Source: an uncultured Lachnospiraceae bacterium (GTDB lineage: Bacteria; Bacillota; Clostridia; Lachnospirales; Lachnospiraceae). Taken from it: DNA of 48,831 nucleotides. The position numbers and the translations under genes were made by a program. Every line of letters begins with the position of its first letter. The stretch's first letter is position 1. Positions 15,927 through 24,232 of the stretch are shown here, piece by piece. The stretch is taken from positions 1-48,831 of the forward strand of contig URRW01000019.1 of the NCBI GenBank assembly GCA_900550285.1. Reading direction: 5' to 3'. Below the pieces are notes generated by a model. It made no database searches. It worked only from the letters and a program-made list of their open reading frames with translations, and was not told where the DNA came from.

Positions 15927-16729
15927 TCCTTTTCCTCCGCTGTTCCTGCTCCGTCTGTCTCTGCCTTATCCGCTTCCTTTGGCTGAAACGTTTCCTCCGC
16001 AGTCTTTTTAAGCGGAGCCATCACGTCTTCTCCCTCTTCCTCCGCACTCCCGTAATATCCCGCATACTGCTGATAATATCTGCCGTAGTACGGATTTTTC
16101 TTCAGGTTTACCTTGTTGAGCACGCAGCCCAGCACGCGGCAGTTTACCTTGTCCAGCTGTTCCTTTATGTTCTGCACGAATTTATGACTTACCGCGCCGC
16201 TTTCCACAACGATGACCGCGCCGTCGCAGTATGCCGCCGCCACCGCGCCGTCTATCACACTGCCCAGCGGGGGCGTATCCACGATCACATAATCGTACTT
16301 CCATCTCAGAAGCTCCATCAGGCCTTTAAAGCTGTCCCCGCTCAAAAGCTCGCTTGGATTCGGCGGTACCGGCCCTGCGAAAATAATGTCGAAGTTTTCC
16401 ACGTTCGTCCGGCAGCACACGTCGTCGTATTCCGCCTGTCCGCTCAGATAATGGGAAAGGCCGTATTTTTCGCGGCTCGCCTTATATCTGCCCCGCAGCA
16501 CGGACCTTCTCATATCCGCATCCACGAGGACTGTCTTTTTCCCGCTTTCTGCCAGCGACATGCACAGCTGAAAGGAGACGCTGCTCTTGCCTTCGTTCGG
16601 CGTACAGCTCGTCAGCGAAATGACCTTTACGTCTTTTCCTGCAAAGCTCAAATTGGTACGCAGTGTTTTATATGCTTCCTTCGTCCTGAAGTCCAGCTGT
16701 TCGGTCGTTCGGATCACTACATTCTGCAT
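15923..16729 (-). CDS. cpsD: Capsule BY-kinase (tyrosine autokinase)
   Basis: A 268-residue cytoplasmic bacterial tyrosine kinase that works with the membrane protein CpsC to control polymer length and export. Visible motifs are Walker A CTPNEGKSS (42-50), Walker A' VLVDADMRR (67-75) and Walker B DYVIVDTPP (146-154). A tyrosine cluster at 214-226 (Y214, 215, 218, 219, 222, 225, 226) is the usual autophosphorylation site. Unusually the tyrosine cluster is not at the very C-terminus: about 40 acidic, Ala/Glu-rich residues follow. Walker A has PNEGKSS in place of the common PGEGKST. Forty-four bases separate it from cpsC, and it overlaps the next gene by ATGA. Confidence 0.93.
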   Translation of the reverse strand: MQNVVIRTTEQLDFRTKEAYKTLRTNLSFAGKDVKVISLTSCTPNEGKSSVSFQLCMSLAESGKKTVLVDADMRRSVLRGRYKASREKYGLSHYLSGQAEYDDVCCRTNVENFDIIFAGPVPPNPSELLSGDSFKGLMELLRWKYDYVIVDTPPLGSVIDGAVAAAYCDGAVIVVESGAVSHKFVQNIKEQLDKVNCRVLGCVLNKVNLKKNPYYGRYYQQYAGYYGSAEEEGEDVMAPLKKTAEETFQPKEADKAETDGAGTAEEKE

Positions 16730-16773
16730 GCTTGTTCTCTTCCCTCTTCTTTCCTGTTGTTTCCCATAACTGT

Positions 16774-17517
16774 TCAGCGGCGGCTGCGGCGGCTTTTTTT
16801 TCTGCGCTTTTTCGTTTCCCCCTCATTCATGGGGATGACCGCCAGCGTAGACAGGCCGAGGTAACGCTCCACATCCTCCGCCGTGCGTATCGTATCGTTC
16901 ATCAGGTAGGAAACTACCGCGATGCCCGCCACGACCAGGACACCGAGCATCCCGCCAAGCACCGTATTTCTCCCTACTGACGGTCCTGTCTTATGGGTTG
17001 GAGCATTCGCCGTTTCCACCACATTTACCGCCTCGATATCCATCACATTGCTAATGTGCATGGCCGCTGCCTCTCGTACCGCATTCGCCGTCTTCATCGC
17101 CCGTACCGGGTCGGTATCCGTCACCGTGATGGTGAGCACGCGGGTGTCGTCCGGGGACGCCACGCTCACTCTCCCGTTCAGATTTTCATAGCTTACGGGA
17201 AGTCCCAGCTGCTCTATAACCGATTCCAGCACAAACCGGCTCTTGATGAGCTCTGCATAGTCTTTCGTCAGCTGCGTCCCCAGCTGGATATCGCTGTATG
17301 TGACGTTCGCGTTTTCCGTTTTGTTCAAAATATATATCTTTGTCGCCGACTGATAGGTCGGCGCTGATACGAACCCGCTGTATAAAAAGGCCAGCATCGC
17401 GGTACATATTCCCACAGCTATCATCAGCGGAAGCTTCCCGATCAGCATTTTCATAAGATCGATAAGGTCGATTTCCATTTCATCATTCTGCATCTGACTG
17501 CGATTTTCCATTGTCAT
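16774..17517 (-). CDS. cpsC: Capsule chain-length regulator / kinase activator (Wzz-type)
   Basis: A 247-residue membrane protein of the Wzz/CpsC family. There is a short cytoplasmic N-terminus, a first membrane segment (about 30-50) and an external domain starting SAPTYQSATKIYILNK. A second membrane segment lies near 187-210 (VLGGMLGVLVVAGIAVVSYL), and the cytoplasmic tail ends very basic (KKRRKKSRRSRR). It sets polymer length and activates CpsD through the C-terminal tail. I chose ATG 17517 because GGGAG lies five bases upstream; a longer frame to 17601 would overlap cpsB. It starts 13 bases after the cpsB stop. Confidence 0.92.
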   Translation of the reverse strand: MTMENRSQMQNDEMEIDLIDLMKMLIGKLPLMIAVGICTAMLAFLYSGFVSAPTYQSATKIYILNKTENANVTYSDIQLGTQLTKDYAELIKSRFVLESVIEQLGLPVSYENLNGRVSVASPDDTRVLTITVTDTDPVRAMKTANAVREAAAMHISNVMDIEAVNVVETANAPTHKTGPSVGRNTVLGGMLGVLVVAGIAVVSYLMNDTIRTAEDVERYLGLSTLAVIPMNEGETKKRRKKSRRSRR

Positions 17518-17530
17518 CTCTTCTCCCCTG

Positions 17531-18268
17531 CTATTTCTTTTGTGAACAGCCTTCCAATATTGCGGCGGCATTTTCATATAAAAGCCGCTGCGCATATGCA
17601 ACGCCGCATTTTTTGGAAAGCCAAGAAGCGCATTCCTTCATATACGCCTGCCGTCCTCCCGATGCCCGGTGCGCGTCCGTTGCCACTATATCTGTCAGCT
17701 CTTCTTTTACCAGCTTTTTTGCAGTCCGCTTCATCTGCGTGCCTCCAAAGCCTGTCAGGCTTCCCGAATTAACCTGTATCAGACAGCCGCTTTCCCGCAG
17801 CCCGTCCACTCTGTCCAGGTCCCGCACCAGATTCCCGTACCGCTCCGCATGCGCCAGAACCGGGATATATCCCGCATCCAACAGCCTGTATAGTCCGTTC
17901 TGGATATAAGCCCATTCCTCATCCGGCAAAAACTCTGTCAGCACATAGGCAGAATCCGCCAGCACTGATGCCTTGCCCTGTTTCAGGAACTCCTCTGTAT
18001 CATAGCTGTACAAAACTTCCCCTCCCGGATAAAGGCGCACCGGAACAGCCAGACCATCGAGCACCTTTTGAAGCCGCTCCGTCTTTTCTTTTATGCTGTG
18101 TGCATCCGCACATCTTCTGTCCGGCTTCTGATGGGGCGTCAAAATGACCTTCCTTATCCCTTCCTCTGCCGCCTGTCGGAGCATGGCGACGCTTTCCTCC
18201 AGACTGCGCGCCCCATCGTCCGTTCCGTACAGGCTGTGGTTGTGTATATCGATGTATCCTGCTTCCAT
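17531..18268 (-). CDS. cpsB: PHP-family protein-tyrosine phosphatase
   Basis: A 245-residue metal-dependent phosphatase of the CpsB/YwqE family that dephosphorylates the capsule kinase. PHP metal-binding motifs run in order: DIHNHSLYGTDDGA (7-20), TPHQ, GGEVLY, LAHAERY and ATDAHR. Compared with the usual CpsB text (TPHH, AHPERY), one His in the second motif is Gln and the Pro before ERY is Ala, but the metal ligands of the first and last motifs are present. It is the first gene of the capsule operon, about 130 bases after the predicted transcription start. The ribosome site is weak (GGGA about 14 bases upstream). Confidence 0.9.
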   Translation of the reverse strand: MEAGYIDIHNHSLYGTDDGARSLEESVAMLRQAAEEGIRKVILTPHQKPDRRCADAHSIKEKTERLQKVLDGLAVPVRLYPGGEVLYSYDTEEFLKQGKASVLADSAYVLTEFLPDEEWAYIQNGLYRLLDAGYIPVLAHAERYGNLVRDLDRVDGLRESGCLIQVNSGSLTGFGGTQMKRTAKKLVKEELTDIVATDAHRASGGRQAYMKECASWLSKKCGVAYAQRLLYENAAAILEGCSQKK

Positions 18269-18403
18269 CTGTCGCTTTTGTCCCGGCTCTCCCGCCGCAT
18301 CCTTTCCATTTCTGTGAAAAATCCACTTTATTGATATAAATCAATTCTTCTGTTTTATGCGTGTTGTCGGTTTTAAACAGACTTTTATGTACGTTTAAAT
18401 ATT

Positions 18404-18432
18404 ATTATATGGGTTTCATGATTATTTTTCAA
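18404..18432 (-). promoter_or_regulatory. Predicted main promoter of the capsule operon
   Basis: On the minus strand TTGAAA (18427-18432) is followed, after exactly 17 bases, by a perfect TATAAT (18404-18409). Transcription would start near 18397, leaving a leader of about 130 bases before cpsB. The 370-bp gap from 18269 to 18638 is AT-rich and holds only regulatory DNA. Confidence 0.75.
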
Positions 18433-18437
18433 TCGTA

Positions 18438-18465
18438 AATTTTCTATAAAAATTATGAAATTTTC
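18438..18465. promoter_or_regulatory. Possible CodY half-sites upstream of the capsule promoter
   Basis: Two AATTTTC units (18438-18444 and 18459-18465) lie 21 bp apart, just upstream of the -35 box. The first, with flanking bases, matches the CodY box AATTTTCWGAAAATT at 11 of 15 positions. AT-rich DNA produces such matches by chance, so this is weak. Confidence 0.25.
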
Positions 18466-18535
18466 CATTTATTTTGTTGTATTTGTTCTTTTTCGACGGG
18501 ATTTGAAGTAATATTTTATTGAAAAAATGTATAAT

Positions 18536-18564
18536 TTGACACTTCCGGCATTTAGCGCTACACT
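18536..18564 (+). promoter_or_regulatory. Predicted promoter of the GNAT gene
   Basis: A perfect TTGACA (18536-18541) stands 17 bases before TACACT (18559-18564). The start of transcription, near 18571, would leave almost no leader for the ATG at 18573 but a normal one for the TTG at 18639, which supports the latter start. Confidence 0.55.
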
Positions 18565-18638
18565 GTTATGAAATGATACAGAGTGATTGCAGCAGTTTAA
18601 AACTCCTGTCACAACCGGAAAAGAAAGGATTTGATACT

Positions 18639-19124
18639 TTGAAAGACAGACTTACCCTGCGTCCCCTTTACAAGGACGACCTGCCTATGCTGCACAAGCT
18701 TTATTCCGATGAAGCATCAGCCCGCTATATGCGCTTTGGAAAGCACACCTCCCTCGAACAGACAAGAACGCTTCTGCGGCACTATCTTGAAGACGGTTGT
18801 CTTCCCTACGCGCTCATCAATAGAAACAATGATTTTGTCGGCTACATCAGCCTGATTCCTGCAGAGGATGCCCCGGATTCCGGCGAATTCACCGCCACTC
18901 TCATGATCCTGCCGAAATTCTGGAAGGATGGATACGGCACGGAAGCCGTACAGGGAATTTTAAAACTCCTCCCCGCGCATCCGGAAGTAAAAAAGATTCT
19001 GGGATATATCGTGGACCGGAATGTGGGGAGCTGGAAGATTGCAGAAAGGTGCGGATTTTCAAGGATTGAAGAGATCCGGGTCGAAGAAGACAGAGTATTG
19101 TATGTGTATGAATATGTTGTATAA
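18639..19124 (+). CDS. GNAT-family N-acetyltransferase (RimJ/RimL-like)
   Basis: A 161-residue acetyltransferase of the Acetyltransf_3 group. The fold begins at once with LKDRLTLRPLYKDDLPML. The acetyl-CoA loop is FWKDGYGTEAV, and the C-terminal block VDRNVGSWKIAERCGF is typical of RimJ/RimL-type enzymes that acetylate protein N-termini or small molecules. I place the start at the TTG at 18639: AGAAAGGA lies nine bases upstream, homology begins right there, and the promoter at 18536-18564 would truncate anything longer. The alternative ATG at 18573 adds 22 residues without family resemblance. It is monocistronic and ends before a shared terminator. Substrate unknown. Confidence 0.85.
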   Translation: MKDRLTLRPLYKDDLPMLHKLYSDEASARYMRFGKHTSLEQTRTLLRHYLEDGCLPYALINRNNDFVGYISLIPAEDAPDSGEFTATLMILPKFWKDGYGTEAVQGILKLLPAHPEVKKILGYIVDRNVGSWKIAERCGFSRIEEIRVEEDRVLYVYEYVV

Positions 19125-19160
19125 AAGCGTGTGGAATCTGCCTGAATCCAGACATAGCAA

Positions 19161-19202
19161 AAAACCCTTGAAATGCCCGTTTCTGAGCTTTTCAAGGGTT
19201 TT
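19161..19202. terminator. Bidirectional terminator between the GNAT gene and tsf
   Basis: AAAACCCTTGAAA (19161-19173) pairs with TTTTCAAGGGTTTT (19189-19202), and A/T tracts flank both sides, so it can stop both convergent transcripts. Confidence 0.85.
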
Positions 19203-19232
19203 AACCTGCATTTATATTTTTCTTTCAGACGA

Positions 19233-20165
19233 TCAGCCGAGCTGTGCAGCAACCTCTGCCGCGAAATCCTCCTGCTTCTTCTCGATACCTTCGCCGGTCT
19301 CGAAACGAACGAATCTCTTTACAGAAAGGTTTGCGCCGTTGTCCTTGCCAACCTGTGCAAGATACTGTGCAACGGTCTGCTTGCCGTCCTCTGCCTTAAC
19401 GTAAACCTGCTCAAGCAGGCATACTTCCTTCAGCTCTTTGTTCAGACGGCCAATTACTGCGCCCTCGATCACCTTCTCGGGCTTGCCTGCCATCTTAGGA
19501 TCGTTTGCGATCTGAGCCTTCAGGATCTCTTTCTCATGCTCTTTGTACTCTTCGGATACGTCAGCAGTGGAAACGTACTTCGGATTCAGAGCTGCGATCT
19601 GCATTGCAACATTTGTCAGAGCCTCTTTTACAGCGTCGTTTACAACGTCTGTGTCAGCCTCAACCAGAACGCCGATGCGGCCGCCGCCGTGTGTGTAGGA
19701 TACAACACAGCCGTGCTCTGCAACAACCTTCTCGAATCTTCTGATCTTTAAGTTCTCACCGATTACAGCGATCTGCTCAACCAAAACGTCCTTTACGGTC
19801 TTGGACGCATCTGCGTGCCAAGGCTCAGCCAGGAACGCATCCAGATCTGTATTCTCGGAAGCAACAACCTGCTCTGCAACCGCGCCTACAAATGTCTGGA
19901 ACTTCTCGTTCTTTGCAACGAAGTCTGTCTCAGAGTTTACTTCAACAACAGCTGCTGTGCTGTCGTCCTTTGCAACGATGCGGCAGATACCTTCTGCTGC
20001 GATACGGCTTGCCTTCTTCTCAGCCTTCGCCTGTCCGTTCTTTCTTAAAAATTCTACAGCGGCATCCATATCGCCTTCTGTAGCTGTCAGCGCCTTCTTG
20101 CAGTCCATCATGCCGGCGCCGGTCATTTCTCTTAACTCTTTTACCATTGCAGCTGTAACAGCCAT
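19233..20165 (-). CDS. tsf: Elongation factor Ts
   Basis: EF-Ts, the nucleotide exchange factor that recycles EF-Tu-GDP in translation. The 310-residue protein opens MAVTAAMVKELREMTGAGMM, with the signature MDCKKALTATEGDMDAAVEF and EVNSETDFVAKNEKF in the core. Length is normal. GGAGG lies eight bases before the ATG at 20165. It follows rpsB by 66 bases, the universal bacterial arrangement, and ends at a strong terminator. Codon use is that of a highly expressed gene. Confidence 0.98.
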   Translation of the reverse strand: MAVTAAMVKELREMTGAGMMDCKKALTATEGDMDAAVEFLRKNGQAKAEKKASRIAAEGICRIVAKDDSTAAVVEVNSETDFVAKNEKFQTFVGAVAEQVVASENTDLDAFLAEPWHADASKTVKDVLVEQIAVIGENLKIRRFEKVVAEHGCVVSYTHGGGRIGVLVEADTDVVNDAVKEALTNVAMQIAALNPKYVSTADVSEEYKEHEKEILKAQIANDPKMAGKPEKVIEGAVIGRLNKELKEVCLLEQVYVKAEDGKQTVAQYLAQVGKDNGANLSVKRFVRFETGEGIEKKQEDFAAEVAAQLG

Positions 20166-20231
20166 TTTTCAATCCTCCATTAAAAACCGGTTGTCATGTT
20201 CCTTCAGGATCCCAGATCCCGAACCAGCTAT

Positions 20232-20990
20232 TTATGCCTCCTGGGAAGCAACCTCTTCGATGTCGGAAGCCTCAGAAACAGCAACTGCCTCTTCTGTGTA
20301 AACTTCCTCGCCCTGATTTGCCTCGATCACAGCATCTGCCATCTTGGAAGTGATCAGCTTAACGGCTCTGATCGCGTCGTCGTTGCCGGGGATGATGTAA
20401 TCCAGCTCTTCAGGATCGCAGTTTGTATCGCCGATACCGATCAGTGTAATGCCCAGAGCGTGAGCCTCCTGTACGCAGATTCTCTCCTTCTTGGGATCTA
20501 CAACGAAGATCGCGTCAGGGATTCTTGTCATATCCTTGATACCGCCAAGGTTCTTCTCCAGCTTCTCCCACTCTTTCTTGATCTGGATAACTTCTTTCTT
20601 AGGCAGAACTTCAAAAGTGCCGTCCTCAGCCATAGCCTCGATCGCTTTCAGTCTCTCGATTCTGCTTCTGATGGTCTTGAAGTTGGTCAGCATGCCGCCC
20701 AGCCATCTCTCGTTTACAAAGTACATTCCGCAGCGCTCAGCCTCTGTCTTAACAGCGTCCTGTGCCTGCTTCTTTGTGCCTACGAACAGGATCGTGCCGC
20801 CCTGTGCAGCGATCTCGAATACTGCCTTGTAAGCCTCGTCCACTTTTACAACAGACTTCTGTAAGTCGATGATGTGGATGCCGTTTCTCTCTGTGAAGAT
20901 GTAGGGAGCCATCTTAGGGTTCCATCTTCTGGTCTGATGTCCGAAATGAACACCTGCTTCAAGTAACTGTTTCATGGAAATAACGCTCAT
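20232..20990 (-). CDS. rpsB: 30S ribosomal protein S2
   Basis: Ribosomal protein S2, 252 residues: MSVISMKQLLEAGVHFGHQT, RRWNPKMAPYIFTERNGIHI and NERWLGGMLTNFKTI are diagnostic. The C-terminal tail after residue 225 is acidic (EEVYTEEAVAVSEASD), a common clostridial extension. An AGGAGG seven bases before the ATG at 20990 fixes the start; the frame is open farther upstream but that stretch is leader. It forms an operon with tsf. Confidence 0.98.
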   Translation of the reverse strand: MSVISMKQLLEAGVHFGHQTRRWNPKMAPYIFTERNGIHIIDLQKSVVKVDEAYKAVFEIAAQGGTILFVGTKKQAQDAVKTEAERCGMYFVNERWLGGMLTNFKTIRSRIERLKAIEAMAEDGTFEVLPKKEVIQIKKEWEKLEKNLGGIKDMTRIPDAIFVVDPKKERICVQEAHALGITLIGIGDTNCDPEELDYIIPGNDDAIRAVKLITSKMADAVIEANQGEEVYTEEAVAVSEASDIEEVASQEA

Positions 20991-21103
20991 TTTTTGTCCT
21001 CCTGTGGTTTGTTCTTCCGCACTCTTTTCGGGAAAAATCTCCGACTCGCCGCCATCCAAAGCGTTAAGGGACACCCGCGGCGCAGCAGAATGCGTGTTTT
21101 TTA

Positions 21104-21109
21104 GCTATA
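21104..21109 (-). promoter_or_regulatory. Possible extended -10 promoter for rpsB-tsf
   Basis: On the minus strand TGTTATAGC forms a TGn extended -10 element (TATAGC at 21104-21109) just downstream of the codY terminator; no good -35 box is seen. The leader to rpsB, about 110 bases, contains short GC-rich hairpins of the kind used by S2 autoregulation, but I cannot confirm one. Confidence 0.35.
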
Positions 21110-21127
21110 ACATTTGGATTCTAACAC

Positions 21128-21158
21128 AAAACTCCCCCTCTTGCAAGGGGGAGTTTTT
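21128..21158 (-). terminator. Terminator after codY
   Basis: AAAACTCCCCCT (21128-21139) pairs with the AAGGGGGAGTTTT segment (21145-21157), with T tracts at both ends. It lies between codY and the rpsB leader. Confidence 0.85.
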
Positions 21159-21194
21159 ATTTCTTGTAACAGACCGATTGGGGCTAAATTGATT

Positions 21195-21971
21195 CTATTT
21201 CTTTTCCCGGAGTTTTTTGATCTCCGAATAGGCAAATTCATTCCGGATCTTGATATAGGTTCCCTTCATCCCGGAAGAACGGGATTCGATGATGCCCGCG
21301 CTCTCAAATTTGCGCAGCGCGTTTACGATCACAGAACGGGTAATGCCCGCCTGATCCGCGATCTTACTCGCCACAAGGATGCCCTCGCCGCCCTTTAATT
21401 CCTCAAAGATCAGCCCGATCGCCTCCAGCTCCGAATAAGACAGCGTGCCCAGCGCCGCGTGCACGACCGCCGCCTTTCTGTCCTCCTCCGCGCTCTCTTC
21501 ATTCACGGCGCGCAGCATTTCCAGCCCTACGACCGTCGCCCCGTATTCGCACAGGATGATGTCGTCGATGCTGTAGCTTTTTTCGCGGCGGTATAAAAAC
21601 AGCGTGCCCAGCCGCTCGCCGGCGATCTCGATGGGCGTAACGATCGCGGAAAACTCCTGTTCCTCCGCGCCGTCAAAGCCGAGCGTCGTTAAATTCACAT
21701 TTTCCTTCGTAGAAAGGATCGACAGCATGCGTTCATTCAAAAGCGGATCCAGAAAGCTCCCCACGCTGCAGCCGGAAAGCTCGCAGATTGCGCCGCCGTC
21801 CTTGTCCGAAAGCCCCAGCACCTTTCCCTTGCGGCTGATCACCAGCACATTTGACTGCGTCGTATCCTGCATGACCCGGCAGATGTCGTTAAAGATCACC
21901 TTGCTGGAATGATTGTTATGCAGCAATTTTCCTATCTTTCTGGTCTTATCCAGAAGCTGGACACCACTCAT
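21195..21971 (-). CDS. codY: Global nutritional repressor CodY
   Basis: A 258-residue GTP- and branched-chain-amino-acid-sensing repressor of stationary-phase, transport and often capsule genes. The N-terminal GAF domain begins MSGVQLLDKTRKIGKLL and includes CRVMQDTTQSNVLVISRKGK. The C-terminal winged helix carries ASKIADQAGITRSVIVNAL and KFESAGIIESRSSGMKGTY, the highly conserved DNA-binding region. The ATG at 21971 is chosen because GGAGG lies ten bases upstream and the protein then matches CodY length (about 259). It stands downstream of topA, the standard clostridial order, and ends at its own terminator. Confidence 0.97.
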   Translation of the reverse strand: MSGVQLLDKTRKIGKLLHNNHSSKVIFNDICRVMQDTTQSNVLVISRKGKVLGLSDKDGGAICELSGCSVGSFLDPLLNERMLSILSTKENVNLTTLGFDGAEEQEFSAIVTPIEIAGERLGTLFLYRREKSYSIDDIILCEYGATVVGLEMLRAVNEESAEEDRKAAVVHAALGTLSYSELEAIGLIFEELKGGEGILVASKIADQAGITRSVIVNALRKFESAGIIESRSSGMKGTYIKIRNEFAYSEIKKLREKK

Positions 21972-22065
21972 GCTTCCTGTTCCTCCAAACATCCGTCTCC
22001 TAGGTCAAGCATCCGGAGACGAAGCGTTACTTCATTACCGTTCGCTGTCTTTCCGGCAAACGGTA

Positions 22066-24141
22066 CTATTCCTTCTCTTCTTCTTTTTCCTTTACAAAGC
22101 TACAGCCCTCTTTGGAGCATACGAGCTTGTTTCCCTTTTCCAGCATGATCGAGCCGCATACCGGGCATTTCTCATTGGAAGGCTTCTGCCACACCATGAA
22201 ATCGCAGTCCGGATTGTCGATACAGCCGTAATAGCGTCTGCCCTTCTGCGTCTTTTTCATAACGATGTCTTTTCCGCATTTGGGGCAGGCAACGCCGATC
22301 TTCTCATAATAAGGCTTCGTATTGCGGCACTCCGGGAAGCCCGGGCATGCCAGAAAACGTCCGTGCGGGCCGTATTTGATGACCATGCGGCGGCCGCACA
22401 GCTCGCACACCTCGTCCGATTCCTCGTCGCCGATCTTGACCTCTTCCAGATCCTTCTCCGCAATTTTTACCGCCTCGTCCAGATCCGGATAAAAATTGGA
22501 AACGATCGTCTTCCAGTCTACCGTCCCTTCGGAAACGCCGTCTAAAAGTGCTTCCATGTTCGCCGTAAAGTTCACGTCCACGATTGTCGGGAACGCGTCC
22601 TTCATCATTTTGTTCACGACCTCGCCCAGCTCTGTCACATAAAGATTTTTGTTCTCCTTTGCCACATAGCGGCGCGCAAGGATCGTCGTGATCGTCGGCG
22701 CATAGGTGCTGGGACGTCCGATCCCGAGCTCCTCCAGCGTCCGCACAAGGGACGCCTCCGTATAGTGGGCGGGCGGCTGCGTAAAATGCTGCGCCCCGTC
22801 AAAGCTTTCAAATGCCAGCTTCGTATCCTTGTCGATGCTCTTTGCCAGCGTGTTGTTTTCCGCCTTGTCCTCATCATCCATCGTGTAGACGCTCATAAAG
22901 CCGTCAAAAACGACCTTGCTCGCCGCCACAGTAAAACGGTGCCCGCCGCCGTCGATCTTTACGGACGTCGTCTCATAGCGCGCAGCCGTCATACGGCTTG
23001 CCATGAAGCGCTTCCAGATGAGCTGATACAGACGGAACTGGTCCCTCGACAAAGATTCCTTTAATTCCAGTGGGATGCGCGCCACATCTGTCGGGCGGAT
23101 CGCCTCGTGGGCGTCCTGGATCTTCTGCCCGCTTTTCCTGACTGTTCCCTCGCCCGCGTACTGTTCGCCGTATTTCTCCGTGATATAGGCTTTCGCCATC
23201 TCTTCCGCTTCCTCGGAAACACGGGTGGAATCGGTTCTCAGATAGGTAATGATACCGACCGTTCCCTGCCCCTTGATGTCCACGCCCTCATAGAGCTGCT
23301 GCGCCAGACGCATTGTCTTCTGGGTTGAAAAATTCAGCACCTTGCTGGCTTCCTGCTGCAAAGTGGAGGTGGTAAAGGGCAGGGGCGCCTTTTTGACGCG
23401 CTCACCTTTTTTTACATCAGAAACGGCAAAGGAAGCGTTCTCACAGTCCTTTTTGACCCGATCAACCTCTTCTGCGCTCTTTAGCTGGCGCTTTGTATCG
23501 CCTTCGCCGTAATATTTGGCGGTCAGAAGCTTTCTTTCGCCCGGGATCTTAAAGGAAGCGTCCAGCGTCCAGTATTCCTCCGGGATAAAAGCGTTGATTT
23601 CCTCTTCCCGGTCGCAGATAATGCGCAGCGCCACCGACTGCACGCGTCCCGCCGACAGCCCCCGCTTTACCTTCGCCCACAGAAGCGGCGAGATCCGGTA
23701 GCCCACCATGCGGTCCAGCATACGGCGCGCCTGCTGCGCGTCCACCAGATTCATGTCGATCTCCCGCGCATGCTTTAAGGATTCCTTGACCGCGCTTTTG
23801 GTGATCTCATTAAACGTAATACGATATACCTTTTTGCCGGAAAGCTTCAGCGCCTCCATCAGATGCCAGGAGATCGCCTCCCCTTCTCGGTCCGGGTCCG
23901 TCGCCAGATAGATCTTTTCCGCCTTTTTTACCTCTTTGCGAAGGTTGGCAAGGATGTCGCCCTTTCCTCTGATCGTAATATATTTCGGTTCGTAATCATG
24001 TTCCACGTCGATGCCGAACTGGCTCTTCGGGAAATCGCGCACATGCCCGTTGCTGGCTGCCACCTCATAGTTGGCTCCCAGAAACTTCTTTATCGTCTTT
24101 ACTTTGGCAGGTGACTCCACGATCACTAAATATTTCGCCAT
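22066..24141 (-). CDS. topA: DNA topoisomerase I
   Basis: A 691-residue type IA topoisomerase that relaxes negative supercoils. The Toprim domain begins MAKYLVIVESPAKVKTIKKF and has the acidic triplet region ATDPDREGEA. The active-site tyrosine lies in IITYLRTDSTR. Three C-terminal zinc ribbons are visible: CELCGRR...CPGFPEC, CPKCGKD...CIDNPDC and CPVCGS...CSKEGC. Length is typical of Firmicutes TopA. GGGGA sits nine bases before the ATG at 24141. It lies between dprA and codY, likely in one transcript from the comM promoter. Confidence 0.98.
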   Translation of the reverse strand: MAKYLVIVESPAKVKTIKKFLGANYEVAASNGHVRDFPKSQFGIDVEHDYEPKYITIRGKGDILANLRKEVKKAEKIYLATDPDREGEAISWHLMEALKLSGKKVYRITFNEITKSAVKESLKHAREIDMNLVDAQQARRMLDRMVGYRISPLLWAKVKRGLSAGRVQSVALRIICDREEEINAFIPEEYWTLDASFKIPGERKLLTAKYYGEGDTKRQLKSAEEVDRVKKDCENASFAVSDVKKGERVKKAPLPFTTSTLQQEASKVLNFSTQKTMRLAQQLYEGVDIKGQGTVGIITYLRTDSTRVSEEAEEMAKAYITEKYGEQYAGEGTVRKSGQKIQDAHEAIRPTDVARIPLELKESLSRDQFRLYQLIWKRFMASRMTAARYETTSVKIDGGGHRFTVAASKVVFDGFMSVYTMDDEDKAENNTLAKSIDKDTKLAFESFDGAQHFTQPPAHYTEASLVRTLEELGIGRPSTYAPTITTILARRYVAKENKNLYVTELGEVVNKMMKDAFPTIVDVNFTANMEALLDGVSEGTVDWKTIVSNFYPDLDEAVKIAEKDLEEVKIGDEESDEVCELCGRRMVIKYGPHGRFLACPGFPECRNTKPYYEKIGVACPKCGKDIVMKKTQKGRRYYGCIDNPDCDFMVWQKPSNEKCPVCGSIMLEKGNKLVCSKEGCSFVKEKEEEKE

Positions 24142-24232
24142 ATTCTGATATCCCCAATCCCTTTTACTGCTATTCCGCACATTTTTGTCTTTCCGTGCAG
24201 TTATCGTGAACCACTATACACCATATCAGGGT

